A DNA stretch of 64,000 nt from Sophora flavescens. Its lineage: Eukaryota > Streptophyta > Magnoliopsida > Fabales > Fabaceae. This document shows positions 11,020 through 23,811 of the stretch, one piece after another. The notes beneath the pieces are model-generated. The model was given only the letters and a program-made list of their open reading frames with translations, was not told the DNA's origin and made no database searches. The position numbers and the translations under genes are program-made. Location of the stretch: NCBI GenBank assembly GCA_030762895.1, contig CM061066.1, positions 116,158,715 through 116,222,714 of the forward strand. The letters run 5' to 3'. Position 1 is the stretch's first letter, and each line of letters opens with the position of its first letter.

Positions 11020-12975
11020 GTCACTTAACTACTAAAAATTGACTCATTTCCTGTGAATTTTTCTTCCAATATTAACTTAAAACTTGTAGGAAATGAAAAT
11101 CTTGCGGATAAAAATCTGTAGGTAATACCTTCGTGGGTGATTATTTCATGCAGATTTTGAATTCTGTAGGTAACTACCTACGGATTTTCTTACAAATATA
11201 TTTAAAATTTGTAGGTCATTTCTTTGAAATGGTTAATTTCGGTACAGAATTTTCTATGGATTTTTTATGAGTGTGATTTCACCTCATATTACTTTATCAT
11301 ATTGCATGCATTTTCATGTAGTTTAGGCATTTTTAATTTTATTTTTATTAGTTTTTACCTTGGAATGGGTAAGGTGATTTTGTGGTGTTTGTGTGCAGGA
11401 ATTGATGATGAAAATGCATAAGTCCAGTTGATTTGGAGTTTGCATGAAGATGGAACTTGAAAAACAAGAAAAATGAGCCAAACAGAGACCATCACGGCCT
11501 GTGTGTGACAAACATCACGGTCATGATCACGTAGGGCTGAAGAAAAAAAGAACGCAAAAGTCAGAAGCTGTCACGACCTGGCCGTGACATCCATCAGTGA
11601 AGCAACTCTCTAAGTCAGAATTGGTCACCGCCTGGCCGTGACAGGCATCACGGCCGTGACACGCAAAATCTGGGATTTTGATTTGTTTTTTTATCTGATT
11701 TTGTAATCGTTTTAATCCCAAGTTAACCTACATTTTAAATAGGACTCTTAGGCTTGAAAATAGGGATCTTTTGGCTGCTACCTTAGGCTTAATTTAGGAT
11801 TTCTCTTCTTCTCCAATTTCTTCTCTTCTCTTAGGATTTTTATGCTCTTGTTAATCAAGATTGCTATAAACATGGCAATGCTTGAGTAGTCTTTTTATTT
11901 CTAGGAATTGGGGCTATGCTCAAGACTTGTTTTATGTGATGAATTGATGTTTTTTCCTTTTTGTTAATTTCAATTTGCTTTAGTTGGTTCTTATTGTGTT
12001 TCATCCATGTGAATTTATTGATCACCTATTTGCATGTCTTAGATATTCTAGTGAGGAACTGAGAAGTGAACCTAGGTATTGGATCTATAGGGATTGAACT
12101 TAGGACGTAAATCACGAGAGTTAGAAGCGGTCCTTTGAGGGTTCATTGAATTGTCACAAACCTCAATGGGTCCAATTTAAATACAATTACCACGAGAGTA
12201 GGAGTTGGTTTAATTGGGCATGGTTTTTGTATCTCGAGAGGGAACATTAACTTTATTAGGATAAATTCATCTTCAAAGCATTTTGATAATTAACAAGAGG
12301 GGTAGTCAATTTAGTAGCATAAGCAGTCTTGTTAGTAACCCAATTTCTGGAAATCTCTTTTAATTTGAAAAACTCCAGATTTGATTTGTTTTGTGATTCT
12401 GTTTGATTGCGTTTTAAATACTTGATTTGTTAGTTAATTATTATTTCAAAAACCAAATCTTTCCTTGTTTAGTTAAATTGATTTATTAATTAATTGTTGT
12501 TCAAGATCACAGTCTCTGTGGGTTCTATTTTTTTATTACTTGACGACAAAGCCGTACACTTGCAGATTCATGCTATCAAGTTTTCGCAAAAATTCTGTAA
12601 GAGACACATCCGTAGGAAAATCCGCAAGAAAGTAATCTGCATGAATGTTGGTAAGAAACAAATCTGCAACATTTCATATGAAAAGTTTGCAGGAAGATGT
12701 GCCCGAATTATATGCACATAAAAGTGCACAGGAAATTAAATACTTAAGAAAATCTGCAAGACATGGATTCTGCAAGAAATTTCAAAAGAAATTTAATCCG
12801 AAGGAATATGCAAAAGAAACAATATATTTACGGAAAGCTGCATGAATTAGAATCCATTGGAAAATGTGTAGAAAATTAAACCCACAAGAAATAAAATTCA
12901 CAGGAAAATTTGTAGGAAATTGAAATATGTATATATTTCTTGCAAATTTTCTCCTGAAAAAATCATAGGCGAGAC
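11020..12975. mobile_element. old CACTA-like (En/Spm-type) repeat with subterminal motifs, interrupted by an LTR
   Basis: Left (11020-11268) and right (12581-12975) flanks are full of short motifs of the type TCTG(C/T)AGGAAATT and CTACGGATTTTC. Dense subterminal repeats of this kind are typical of CACTA elements. The outer edges are only roughly inverted (CTACTAAAAATTGACTCATTTCC on the left, TTTTTTCATAGG-like on the right). No transposase or certain TSD is visible, so the class is a guess. Confidence 0.4.
11269..12580 (+). repeat. probable Tat/Athila-type gypsy LTR (solo or fragment)
   Basis: It starts near TGAGTGTGATTTCACC and ends near CGTACACTTGCAGATTCATGCTATCA after GTCTCTGTGGGTTC and a TTTTTATTACTTG tract. 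That is the usual 3'-end style of plant Tat/Ogre/Athila LTRs. Between about 11490 and 11670 it carries several CACGGCCGTGAC-like palindromic words. Ends are approximate and no clean TSD was found. There is no coding region. Confidence 0.5.
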
Positions 12976-13171
12976 ATTATGAAATGTATCAAATGTCATA
13001 TTAAATATCAAAGTATCAATCTATAAACTCGCAATACATTCAACATTTAGAAACAATTCATACTCATAAACCAAAGTATCAAATGTCACACTAAATGCAA
13101 TCTTACTCCTCCTCCTCATTCTCATCATCGTCGTCATCATCATCATCTCAACATCTAGTTAGGGTTATAAT
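12976..13171 (+). repeat. intergenic spacer with a TCC/TCATCA microsatellite
   Basis: About 13108-13148 holds CTCCTCCTC, ATTCTCATCATCGTCG and TCATCATCATCATC runs. The overlapping serine-rich ORF is just the microsatellite read in frame. The stretch ends in the 8-bp TSD of the next element. Confidence 0.7.
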
Positions 13172-13516
13172 TATGGAGGTAAATGGGGCAGGATGGGTAC
13201 GGGTAGTAGCCCCACACTACCTGCCCTGTTGGATTAATTTCATACCCGTCCCTGCCCAATATCCGTGTAGGTATCCATTTTGCGGGTTTTAAAAAATTTA
13301 TCAATATTTACGAGTATCCATGGATATTCAAACACCTCTCATTTTTTTTATTCACACATGAAATTCAGACTAATTCTGTCAATCAGACATAATTTGAGTT
13401 CCTTGCTGCTACGAGAAATTCTTATGTGCTTGAAAAGTATTATAGTCTAAATATACTGAGCAATATATGAAAACTGTATAATCATGCATGTCATCAAAGG
13501 GGAAAGGTGAAATAGA

Positions 13517-14785
13517 CAACTATAAACACAAGAAGGGAGGTTGAATATTGTGTTTATCAGACTTTAGATAGAAGTTAACAACTTTTCCACACACAAAAAC
13601 TAGGGACATATAAGTGATTTAAAAGCACACAGAAAAGTGACTTGTCTGATGTTTTTCAACATAAAAACACACAAGCATGCAAGATTAAAACTTGTTTGAT
13701 ATTCACAGATAAGATAAAAAAAATCAACTAAAGAGATAGGGATAGAGATAGACACAACTATTTTATCCTGGTTCACCCTTTAATAACTAGAGCTACGTCC
13801 AGTCCTTGGCATCACCAAGTTATAGACACCAAGTATTTTTTGCACACCTAGTCTCTCCAGGCTCCAAGACAAGTATTATTTGCACACCTAGCCTCTTTAG
13901 GCTCACTCAGGTTTGTTTGAAAGAAGATTGTAATAATTACAACTTGCAAGTCTTTCACTAACACTCAAAGAGTGAATTAAATGTGAAGTATAGAAAGATT
14001 GCGTAATAATTTTAAATGATTGAAGAATACAAATTGAAAGAATAAAGAAATAAATACACAGAATAATGGCTCTTTGAATGTTGTGCTCTCTATATCTTCA
14101 TCTTCAATGTCTTCTCTATTTATAGACTTCAATCAATTTGAATCTGTTAGAGACATTCCTTTTTATTTTTGGTTTTGAGCTGAGCTTCGTTAAATGCAAT
14201 GGAGTCGTTCTGGGAAGCCATTCAATGCATAGGAACATTGGTTTTACTCTAATGAGAGATGGGCATTGGGCAATGCTTTATGCTTTGTGCAACAACCAAA
14301 TCGAGTTGCTCATGTTGCTTTTTTACTTTACCGAGCACATTTTCCTTTTCGTGCAACCTCCATATATACTAGAGAATAAATCATATTGGAATCACTCCTT
14401 TTTTGAGTTTCATGGTTGCTTGAGTGTTTGACCTTTTGAAGTTCTTGATCCTTGTGAGAGAAAGCATCAATAACCTCTGACTAAGTAGACAGCTCACAAA
14501 AGTTCTTCTGTCCTTGCGTGTTCCACATCGAAGGACCATAGACGGGTGAGAGCTTCATTAGACAGGTTGGATTTTCGAAGTAGAAAGTCAACAATACAGT
14601 TGAGTCAGCAGATGGGTTGGCTTTGCTTATTAGACATGTGTTCTCTACTATTGACCAAGATAGTCTTAGGGCAGACATGTGATAGATATACTTAAAAATA
14701 TAATCTGCACGTTAAGTAGACAAGTCAGCAACCAATAAGGAGTTCCATTAAATTATTGATAAATTTTTAGTTTTTATCAAAACTT
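13517..14785 (-). repeat. LTR-like arm in inverted orientation (SIRE/Maximus-like, uncertain)
   Basis: Read on the minus strand this arm matches the arm at 14880-16737. Shared blocks include a CAA(T/C)ATTCAACC-type block at the outer end, ATCCTGGTTCACCC, TTTGCACACCTAGCCTCTT and CTTGGCATCACCAAG. Its inner end has TTTTTATCAAAACTTAGG. Arm ends are set by where similarity fades. It may be one LTR of a copia element, or one half of a long inverted repeat. No TSD was established. Confidence 0.45.
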
Positions 14786-14879
14786 AGGTCAAATGCACAT
14801 CAGACATGCAAAGACTTAACAAAAGGGGCTTGGTGTTAGGTCTCAAAGCGTCTGACTCTGTGTCAAGCTCTGACCCTTG

Positions 14880-16737
14880 TGTTTTGATAAATCCAAACAT
14901 CAAGCAAATGATTTTAAATGAACTGTCTGAGCATTGCTAATCCGTTACTTGAGACGTGAAGGATATACAATCTTAGTACAAATTTAACAAAGAAAAAATG
15001 GAAGAACAAAGTACTAGTATGCGTCTGATGTTCGAAGTCAAGATCAGCTAAAGCAAGCGTCTGATGAAGCAAGTCAATCTAGTTTGAAGAAAAGTCTTGA
15101 TGATCATAATCAAGTTAAAAAGCAAATGTGTCTGAAGATTGGATCAAAGGCTAAAGATAAAGTTGTGCATTTGGAAACTGGAAGACCAGATGGTTTGAAA
15201 ACCTCTCTGAAGAATGAAGAACGAAGTATACTCAAAGCAAGCAAAGTTTTTGAAGATGAAGATTCTTGTTATACAAACAACAAGATTTATCTCTCAACGA
15301 AGGCTACAGAATTCAGAATCTCTCTTGAACCTAGAAGCTACATCAAGAATAGTTCAACACGTTTCTGAGAAGATTTTCAAAGCCAAATAAATATGCCTCC
15401 ACTTTATGCAATCCATGTAGAAAGATTGAAGACCAATTTAGAGTCAAGATCAGGTTACAGTTGTTTGCAAAGAATGAACTAGATATCTAGAATTCTAAAA
15501 GTCAGATTTGATGTTGTCATCAGCAAATAAATTACTTAAAGCAGAAGCGTCTGAAGGACTGACAGATTCTATCAATACAAAGAAGCGTCTGAAAAACTTG
15601 TCAGGAATCCTCAAGCTTTGCAAGGAAGTGTCTGGGCAAGTTATCAAGATCGTTGACACTAAAGGTTGTCAAAGAAAGAATAATCCTTGAAAGATTGTTT
15701 TGGAATCTGAAGGAAAGTGACTCAACGAAGAAAGGAAGCAAGTATGCAAAAAGAATATAATACTAATATTCTTATTTTCTCGTAAAGGTACAAAAGCAAA
15801 AAGCAGATGCTACAGTTCTCTTTCTTATAACAAGCTGAAGCACCTTTACCTGAGCATTTTTCAATGTTGCACAAATAAGGAAAGTCGAACTGCCCAAAGC
15901 CAGAAAAGCAATTGCGCTCAGCTCTCTGGTCAACAAAGCTCTCTAATGTTCATAAACATTAATTGTAATGTCAGAACGACTATTTTATCCAGAGAACAAC
16001 GAGAAGATACCCAATGCTTGAAGAATGTCTCTCAACGGATCTTTTCAGGTGTATATAAAAGGAAGACTTTGAAGGATGCTATGTAGAGAACACAGAACGA
16101 ACACAAGCTAAAACCAATACAGAAAAATATACATACACTCTCATCAAGAACCTTTGATATACTTCTTTCAACTAAAGATCATTTAGATAAGATCATTCTT
16201 AGCGATCATACCAGTTCCTAAGCCTTATTCACTCTTTGTGTGTTAATTACTTGATTCACAACTTTGTAATACTGAAGCTGCTGCTTCACAAAAATCTCAT
16301 CTCTTGTATAACATGAAGATGCTTGCTAAAAGAATGCTTGTTTAGGAGCCTGAAGAGGCTAAGTGTGCAAACAATACTTAAAGTAGTCTGAAAAGGCTAA
16401 GTGTGCAAATAATACTTGTCTGTAACATGATCAATTATAGTGAGAAAGCTTGGTGAAGCCAATGACTGGATGTAGCCGAAAGTTTGTGGGTGAACCAGGA
16501 TAAATCTCTTAGTACTCATCTCCTTTCCTGTCCTTTTTACTTACTACTCTTATTTTACTGTTTATAACCTTTAGGGAGTGTTTGCAATAGCTCTTTGTGT
16601 TTCTATCCTTTTGAACAGGCGTTTGTATAAAGCATCTGATCTGTTTATATTTTGTCTTGTGCTAGAAAAACTGATTTGCGAAATTATATGTGAAAACACT
16701 ATTCAACCCCACTCCTAGTGTTGTTTTGTGCATTTCA
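14880..16737 (+). repeat. LTR-like arm, direct orientation (SIRE/Maximus-like, uncertain)
   Basis: It starts at TGTTTTGATAAATCC and ends at TTGTGCATTTCA, followed by CTTGG. Its outer third mirrors the arm at 13517-14785. The words GCGTCTGA/GTGTCTGA recur several times between about 15020 and 15690, which makes this arm longer than its partner. ORFs at 15084-15368 and 15508-15690 have no family features and are probably chance. The similarity to SIRE-type LTRs is from memory. Confidence 0.45.
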
Positions 16738-17025
16738 CTTGGGAATGATAGGGTTTGGTGCTGCAACTGCCAAATTTCAAGAACAAAATAAGGATACTTA
16801 AAAAATTAGAGTATTTGATTTATATACGTAAAGGGGTGTTTTATTATTTTTACTATAGTGGGTACCCACAAGTATGGATAGTACATTGCCCATCCCCGCC
16901 CCATTAATAAGTGGCTAGAGAAAATACCCGTTTATTTTATCCGTGGATACCCATTTAGGTACCCTTTTTATCCATTGTGGATATTATCCGCGGGTACGGG
17001 TAAAATTTACCTCCCTAGTTATAAT

Positions 17026-18695
17026 ATATGACATATTTACCAATACAGAGTAGCTTAGATGTTTGGTACTTAAATAGCTGTTATCATAAAAAATTCAGTT
17101 AAACCATGAAACTTTTAAAACTACACAAATGCTTATCCCAAAAATGGAATCCCAGGTGGAGCTAAATCTCTAGTAACGAAAACCTCAATTACATGAAGTA
17201 ATGATGCATTTGCCAAAAAAACCACCAGTATCTTGAATGGAAGGAGATACTCTCCATTTGTGGTTGTATCTTCTGTAGAATACCCAATATATCATTGAAT
17301 TAAACATTTAAAAGAACATCGTTATGCATGAATAAATGAGATTGTTTAGATCACTTCTATGAGGTTTTACTGACGGATAAAACATTAATGTACAAAAGGA
17401 ATTATAAAATGAGAAAAGAAACAAATATTAACAAGAATATGACATGCTAGTGATACAGGAAACAAAGAGCAAAGAACTGTCTCAATTACTTATATTGTTT
17501 TTCAGATTTATATGATTTAATCAATTGTTTGATTATGTTGTTTTGAAGATACCTTTTGCTAACGTTGGCAAGGAACACTAGACTTATATACTACAAGACA
17601 TGGTATATATACTTATACGTAATGTACAAAAAGATAATAAGATAGATTTTTAATCAATTTGTTTAATTAATTTCTCAACGTACAGTGCAAGGAATAGCTC
17701 AACACATTAGTGATGGATGTTAAAGTCTTAACTTCTTTCCGATATCAGTTGTGGGCAGATATCAGGATGTCGGTGGCAATTCTATCGACGGGTTTCTGTT
17801 AGTACTGAAAAGGATGCAAACTGGACTTTGTCGAATTCTGGTATATTAATTGGAGTATCCGTTTTTTGTTTTTGAATCATCAAACCTATTTTTAAGAACT
17901 CAAGTTTTATTATGATCAATTCTGTTGATTGCATTAGAGGTATGATTGGCATGTTTAATGCTATTTTTTGAATGTTGAATATTGAATGCTGAAAGTTATT
18001 TTTTGAATGTTGAATGCAGTCTTTTTTATTGCTGAATGTTGTTTTTTGATTGTTAAATGCAGGAAAATATACAGAAAACAGCAAAAATGTCAGTTAAAAA
18101 GAAGGTGGAGAATAGACAGTGTTTTTTTAAGAAAACACTATCGTATGTTCAAACTCCGATAACACTTTATTGAAATTGGGATATCGTTTTTGGGTAGTTA
18201 AGATATTGCATTTTTTAGTCAACACTATCTTTATTACGACCTCACGTCAGCACCGCTTATTGGATGAGCATTTCAGTGTGAACTATACTATCGTGTTTCT
18301 TTTGATAAACATTATTGTAGTTAAATTTACGATGGTGCTTCCGAAGAGCTGTTATTATTTCCAACTTTCAAAACTGTCAAGAAAGATAGCGCTTGAAAGC
18401 ACTTTCAAATGCGAAAAATATGTGCAATTAAATCTCGAATATGTTATAATGATACGATTTATATGATAGAAGTTTTCAATTAAACAATTGTTTTTAAAAA
18501 CGACTTACCTTCCAATAAAAAGCTATTCAGTGCTATAAGAATCTCTTTCACTTACACCAATGTTAGATTTTTTTTTGGACCAATAAACCAATGTTAGTTG
18601 ATATATGCATACACACGCATTTGGGAAACTACGAAATTATATCAGCGTAATTTAGTATCTTTCACACCCAATAACTTTTTATACAATATAATTTT
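17026..18695. other. AT-rich spacer without recognised gene
   Basis: No ORF with protein-family character is present. A short run of TGAATGTTGAAT-like words occurs at about 17965-18060 (imperfect repeats), overlapping a low-information ORF at 17782-18084. Confidence 0.5.
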
Positions 18696-18880
18696 GAGTT
18701 TAATTGGTATACACCATCAGTATAAAGTTTTTTACACTGACAACCAATCAGAAATCAAGATATGATGATTTTTAAGGTAGTTAGAATAAGAGTAAACAAA
18801 TTTTTAACGAGGTGTTAATTTATAATTAGTTAACAATATAATTTTTTTTATATTGTTAGTACATACCAATTAAATCCAAC
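18696..18880. mobile_element. short MITE-like inverted-repeat element
   Basis: The left end GAGTTTAATTGGTATACACC and the right end, read inverted, GTTGGATTTAATTGGTATGT are near-inverted copies about 185 bp apart. The interior has TTTTTTACACTGACAACCAATCA. A relative occurs at 35943-36106. No coding capacity. Confidence 0.6.
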
Positions 18881-18939
18881 TTCTAATCATATAGATCATA
18901 TATGTAAATTTCACATGAAATTGTTTAGTAGTACTGCAT

Positions 18940-18967
18940 TAATATATATATATATATATATATATAT
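18940..18967. repeat. (AT)n microsatellite
   Basis: A near-perfect AT dinucleotide run in an AT-rich spacer. Confidence 0.9.
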
Positions 18968-19212
18968 CAAAATTAATGTTATATATAATTTCAAAATAAA
19001 TATGAGTATAAGGATTTTGTTTTAAGCAAACAAGATATGCAAAGGCATCACAACGAGGGAAGACATCCCAACTAGGTTGGCACCTCAACCCACACCCATC
19101 ATTTGCAGCATACCCATAATATTATTAATAATAAACAAAAAAAAAGAATACAAACATGGGGGACATAGACCAAACCCATGGAAAAGTTATGCGAATCTAA
19201 AAATAGGAAGTC

Positions 19213-21863
19213 TGTAACACCCCCTTGGACATTACATGACTAACTCATTTCGGAAATATAAAACGAAAATGAAAGTTGGTTGCTTTTGGGAAAATAATTG
19301 AAATACATAACTACATTCGAAAACGGTTATAATTTTTTTCTTGCAAGGTAAATAAAGTTTCAGCATGCAAACATTAACATATAACAACTTCATATATGTT
19401 CTTGCATACTTCATAAAAGTAATACGCATCACAGCGTACGAGTTGATTTTTCAGAAATATATATACCTAAGCAAAAGATATAATTATACATCACTGAACT
19501 GAAAAGTCTGGACAACCCTTAATCCAATAGAATGGCTCTCAGTAGCCAGATATACAGACTATCCTCAAAAGGGTATAAAAACAACCTAATATCCTAGTTG
19601 AGCTGGTCACTCTAACCAACAACTACTGGGAAGACCCCTGATGTCATCCCTACGATCAACGGTCTCTTCATTTATCAGGACTAATGTCCTCGAGTAAAAT
19701 AGGGAACTCCTCTGCAACGTCTGTATTCGCGTCCCACGGCATAACAGAAAAACCAAGAAAACATATATATTGCAAGGGTGAGATACCGACAAATGAGTTT
19801 TATCATGATAACTACATGCGCGACACACAAAACAACAACGTATACACATATATACATCACATAAATTCTCAGAATAAACATACTGTTGTAAAAATGCATG
19901 ACACTTCAACATCCACCATCTAATTTTGATATTTATTCTTCGGAGATCATAACTTCCCTTCGTCGAGCATGATTAGGCTGCAATACCCCTTACCACAATT
20001 GTCTCATGAGGTCGGCCACTTAATTTAGGTTCGGGCTCCAATTGTTCAAGGTATCACACTCAAGCACCTAAAATAATATCGAGTAGTCCTTGATTGAGTA
20101 CATCCACATTTTGCATCGTTACGTCCATGGCTCGAGGTCGCGAGGCCCCAGCCTTTGTGACTCACGAACCCGGATGTCCTTAATAGACCCACTTTGGTCA
20201 TGACTTCCCCAATTTGTCAACCCACCCTTTGTGGATTGTAGCTCGATAATGCATGGCACACTGACCAACAAAGACACGTCTGCCAAACAATGCATGTAAA
20301 ACTATTATTCTCGTAACTTTTCTTTTTCGTTCGTTCTTTCTTTGTCGAGGCTCAAAGCTCACGACTATTCTTACTTAGGCATCAAGCCCATTTATTCCTA
20401 ACACAGGACACAGATTCAAATTTGCCAACTGGGACTTTAACCCGTGCGACACACAGGACACGTAATCCACGTACTTACTCATAGGAACACTAGCCCGACG
20501 TCTCGGTCATCTAGGTCATCACTTTTATTTTCCAACATCGTTTTCGTTCTGTGAAAAACAAATACCAAAACAAAACTCCGAAACTTATCAAAGTTTATCG
20601 GAAATATTTTCGTTGATTTAAAACCCTTTTGCAGAAAAAAATTTCCGCTGAAATTCGTTTATAAAATATTAAATCATAACGAAATTCATTTTTTCCCTCA
20701 AATTCATTTCCTTTTGAAATTTCTTTTTCGAAAACACATCAAATCCTTGAAAATAATTTCTAACATGTTTTTCTCCAAAACTATAAAACTATTTCTCATA
20801 GTCTTACTGTAAATCACTTTTTCTAAATTATTTTTCGTTTAGAATAAAATCGTTTGTGAATCAAATGGCTTTTATTTTTCCAAAAAGTTTTTCACCATCC
20901 ACATTAAAATTATTTTTGAAACTTATTTTATTTTAGTTACTAATTATTTCCTTTTTGAATTTATTTTGGAAAAATTAACGTAAATGGAAATTTTTCACGG
21001 TTTGGTCCTCACTGTCACTCATAGATTTAATCTTTCACCAAAATATCATTTAATATTATTATTTTCAACATTTTCTTCCACTTCCATAAATCAAAACACT
21101 TAAGTTTCTCATCAAACTTTTTAAAGTTTTATCCTTGGTTATTATAATTGAGCACTGGCCACCGTCAGGGTTTTCAGTCAATCACATCAAAAACAATTAA
21201 TCCATACATCATAGTTATCCATACATCATAGATTATGACATGCTTTCACATATGAAATTAAAAATCACATAACCAAATACGTAAGATTAAACCAGACACC
21301 ACAAAATCACTACGAATAAATACACAGACAACTCACAGATAGCATGTAGCTATCAAAAACCCCCCAGGTAAACTCTCATTGCCTCTTGTAGATTCCAAAG
21401 TGCAACACGATCCTCTTTAATCCATAGAGCAACCAAGTCCATATTCGTCTACAAAGCCACACCAAACCAACTCTAACACCAAACCTTAATCAACCAACAA
21501 TTAAACTAGTTAAAACAAGAAAACCCAAGGTCAAAACCCTAGGAGGTACTCACGGCCAAACACTGGATTATAGGGCTAGGATTATTTATTTTCAAAATCA
21601 TTTGGTATACATGTATGGATATGTATTCCTACTATAGAAAATTGGTCGGAAGTTCAAAAATCTAAGTATGCAAATTTTCATGAATTAATTTATAAATGAT
21701 CAAGAATATGGAAAGTAAAATAATTTACATTTATAGGATGTTAATGAAGCATGGAATAATATTATCAAAATATAATCTTAGTTAGAAGTTTAAAAATCAC
21801 TATAGGAAAGAAAAGAAGTGACTTTTACCTAAAGCACTCCAACTTTGATCTTGAAGGAACTAT
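19213..21863 (-). repeat. giant gypsy solo LTR, 3' half (split by copia 1)
   Basis: It is read on the minus strand, and the LTR's 3' terminus is at 19213 (TGTAACACCCCC on the plus strand). Flanks are AAGTC at 19208-19212 and AAGTA after 35766, a probable 5-bp TSD with one change. It shares blocks with the LTR at 1935-6449 (GGCACT/GAGCACTGGCCA, CCCGACGTCTCGGT, the CACGTCTGCCAAA region). With the piece at 34040-35766 it totals about 4.4 kb. No internal gypsy region is present, so it is a solo LTR. Confidence 0.75.
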
Positions 21864-21920
21864 TGTTGGTGTAAGCCCTAGAGGCCAGTGTGTTTCTTAG
21901 ACTTACATTTGTATCTTGCC

Positions 21921-21960
<40 letters not shown>

Positions 21961-23291
21961 ATGAGACATTCCAGTTTATTGTGTTACTTGTTTAAACATA
22001 ATAAAGTCCTTAGAATAGAAATTTCAGTTTAATAGAATATCAAGTACATGACTTGATCGTGAGACACTATTGAACAATGAAATACTATTCTTAAATATCC
22101 GTAGTCAAGTATTTTATTAATAAGGACAATAATAATACATTGAGACTATTATGTGTGCAGACTGATGACCATATCTCACAGGTCATGGATATGAGATATC
22201 GAGTCGTCACATAGGTACACATTTGATTAATGATGTATTGGATTGACCCACCATGAGAACATTACATGGAGTGTTATGTGAGTGTCATAAGTAGTTCTCA
22301 TAGTGACAATGGTGTATGCAATCCTTCGACCTGAAATCGCTACGATCCCTACATGAGGAGTCGTGTGCTTTAATATCGTCAAACGTCATCTGTAATAGGA
22401 TGATTATAAAGACGGTCATTGGGCATACCACGAGCCATGCAGAGGGATATGAGTGACCTAGATGGAATTTGTCCCTCCTACATAACAGGAGTAATATCTG
22501 TGGGCCCCTGATAGAGTAAGACTGTAAAATGCATGGCCATGCTGAAATGAGTCAATATGAGATATTGACCTCATTTGTTGTTAAGTCTACTCGGGTATCA
22601 GGGAACATGATATTGAACTATACAAGGGTGACACATTCTATGTCTTGTGTTCAATATAGATATATGGACAAAGGGATAATAATGCACATGAACATTTGTC
22701 ACAGAAAGGTTTCGTCAAATCACAGACTTTCTCACTACTTAGGTGGCAGTGATGTATTGCTAGATACCGCTCACTGTTTGTAATATTAAATGGGATTTAA
22801 TATTACTACTAACGTTTTGGGAACCTATAGGGTCACACACATAAGAGCGGATCAAAAGAAGCATTAAAAGGAGAGTTGGACTCTTCTATTGGGCCTAGCG
22901 CATAGTACATGGGGCTTGGGTCAAACGCTGCTCACTAACTCACTTAAGGAGGTGCTACTATAAATAGACCACTTAAGCTATTGTGCCTACACGGTTTTTA
23001 CCCTAGCCGCACATAGAGAGTGATAGTGAGCAGCAGGTCTCGGTTTTCGAAGCTAGCACTGTGAGGCAGAGACGCTTCGTGTTCGTGACGTTGGACGTTC
23101 ACGGGATTTGCTCGTGTGGATACCTTAGAGGCACCGTTCGTGCGGTGTTCGTGATAGACGATTTCAATCAATTCTCATCGCTTCAAGAGGTAAATCTTCT
23201 AACCATGAATCATGACCATTCGCAAGGATCCTTCGATGGGAATTTTTTATTTTCCGCTGCGTTATTTTGTTTTATACGCAAATTCCCAACA
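21864..23291 (+). repeat. copia 1 5' LTR
   Basis: Starts TGTTGGTGTAAGCC, ends AATTCCCAACA. A (TA)n run at about 21924-21957 is much longer than in the 3' LTR. CTATAAATAG at 22958-22967 is the likely TATA box. ORFs at 22529-22783 and 23061-23321 recur in the 3' LTR and have no recognisable protein family. Confidence 0.95.
22958..22967 (+). promoter_or_regulatory. TATA box of copia 1 5' LTR
   Basis: CTATAAATAG, with CTATAAATAA at the matching place (33704-33713) in the 3' LTR. Transcription should start some 25-35 bases downstream. Confidence 0.65.
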
Positions 23292-23292
23292 G

Positions 23293-23303
23293 TGGTATCA
23301 GAG
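23293..23303 (+). other. copia 1 primer-binding site
   Basis: TGGTATCAGAG one base after the LTR end, complementary to the 3' end of plant initiator tRNA-Met. Confidence 0.85.
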
Positions 23304-23811
23304 ATGCTTGCGAAACCATGATTCTGTTATGTGGTTTACATGTTATGTATGATAACATGTTAATAATGTGAATCGTTTTTCTGAAAATTGTTTTCTGAAA
23401 ATCATTTGCATCTGTTTTTGCGAAACCTTGTTTCTGTAATTTTCGTATGTATATGATATATGCGTCTATAGCACATTTATGTGTATATATGCGATATGTA
23501 CATTGGTTCTGGAATCCTTATTATGTTCTACGATGGCGTATAGTGTTGATGTTAAACATGATCGGTTTCAGTTCTTTGTTGGCAGCGTTAAAGGGTGTCA
23601 GACATGAAAAGTTCATGTTCTTGCGGCTGAGGTTCCAAGGGTTGAAACCCTAGCCGCCGTTCCTTGCAGCGTGAAGTGTTCACGGGCCTTGCAGTTTTAG
23701 GGTTGAGAGGTTGAAGCCCTAGCCGCTAAGGAAGCGGGAACCCCGTGCTACCTCTGCGTAGTGTGTTATTTCGAAATTCAATTTTGAAATTTTATGTCAC
23801 CATTTAATAAC

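Larger units (their letters stand above)
13172..17017. mobile_element. hAT-type non-autonomous DNA transposon with nested insertion
   Basis: The left end TATGGAGGTAAAT and the right end ATTTACCTCCCTA are inverted copies (TA[T/G]GGAGGTAAAT). They are flanked directly by GTTATAAT at 13164-13171 and at 17018-17025, an 8-bp TSD as made by hAT transposases. Inside both ends are further matching words, such as GGGTACGGG and GTATCCA(C/T)GGATA. There is no transposase. LTR-like arms at about 13517-16737 occupy its middle. Confidence 0.82.

Noticed and set aside
13095..13292. Serine-rich ORF
   Set aside because: Translation of a TCC/TCATCA microsatellite running into the end of a transposon.
15084..15690. 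Lys/Ser-rich ORFs of 94 and 60 aa
   Set aside because: They lie in an LTR-like arm with repeated GCGTCTGA words, no domain and no partner exons.
22529..23321. ORFs of 84-86 aa repeated at 33275-34049
   Set aside because: They lie in the copia 1 LTRs and repeat only because the LTRs do; no family features.
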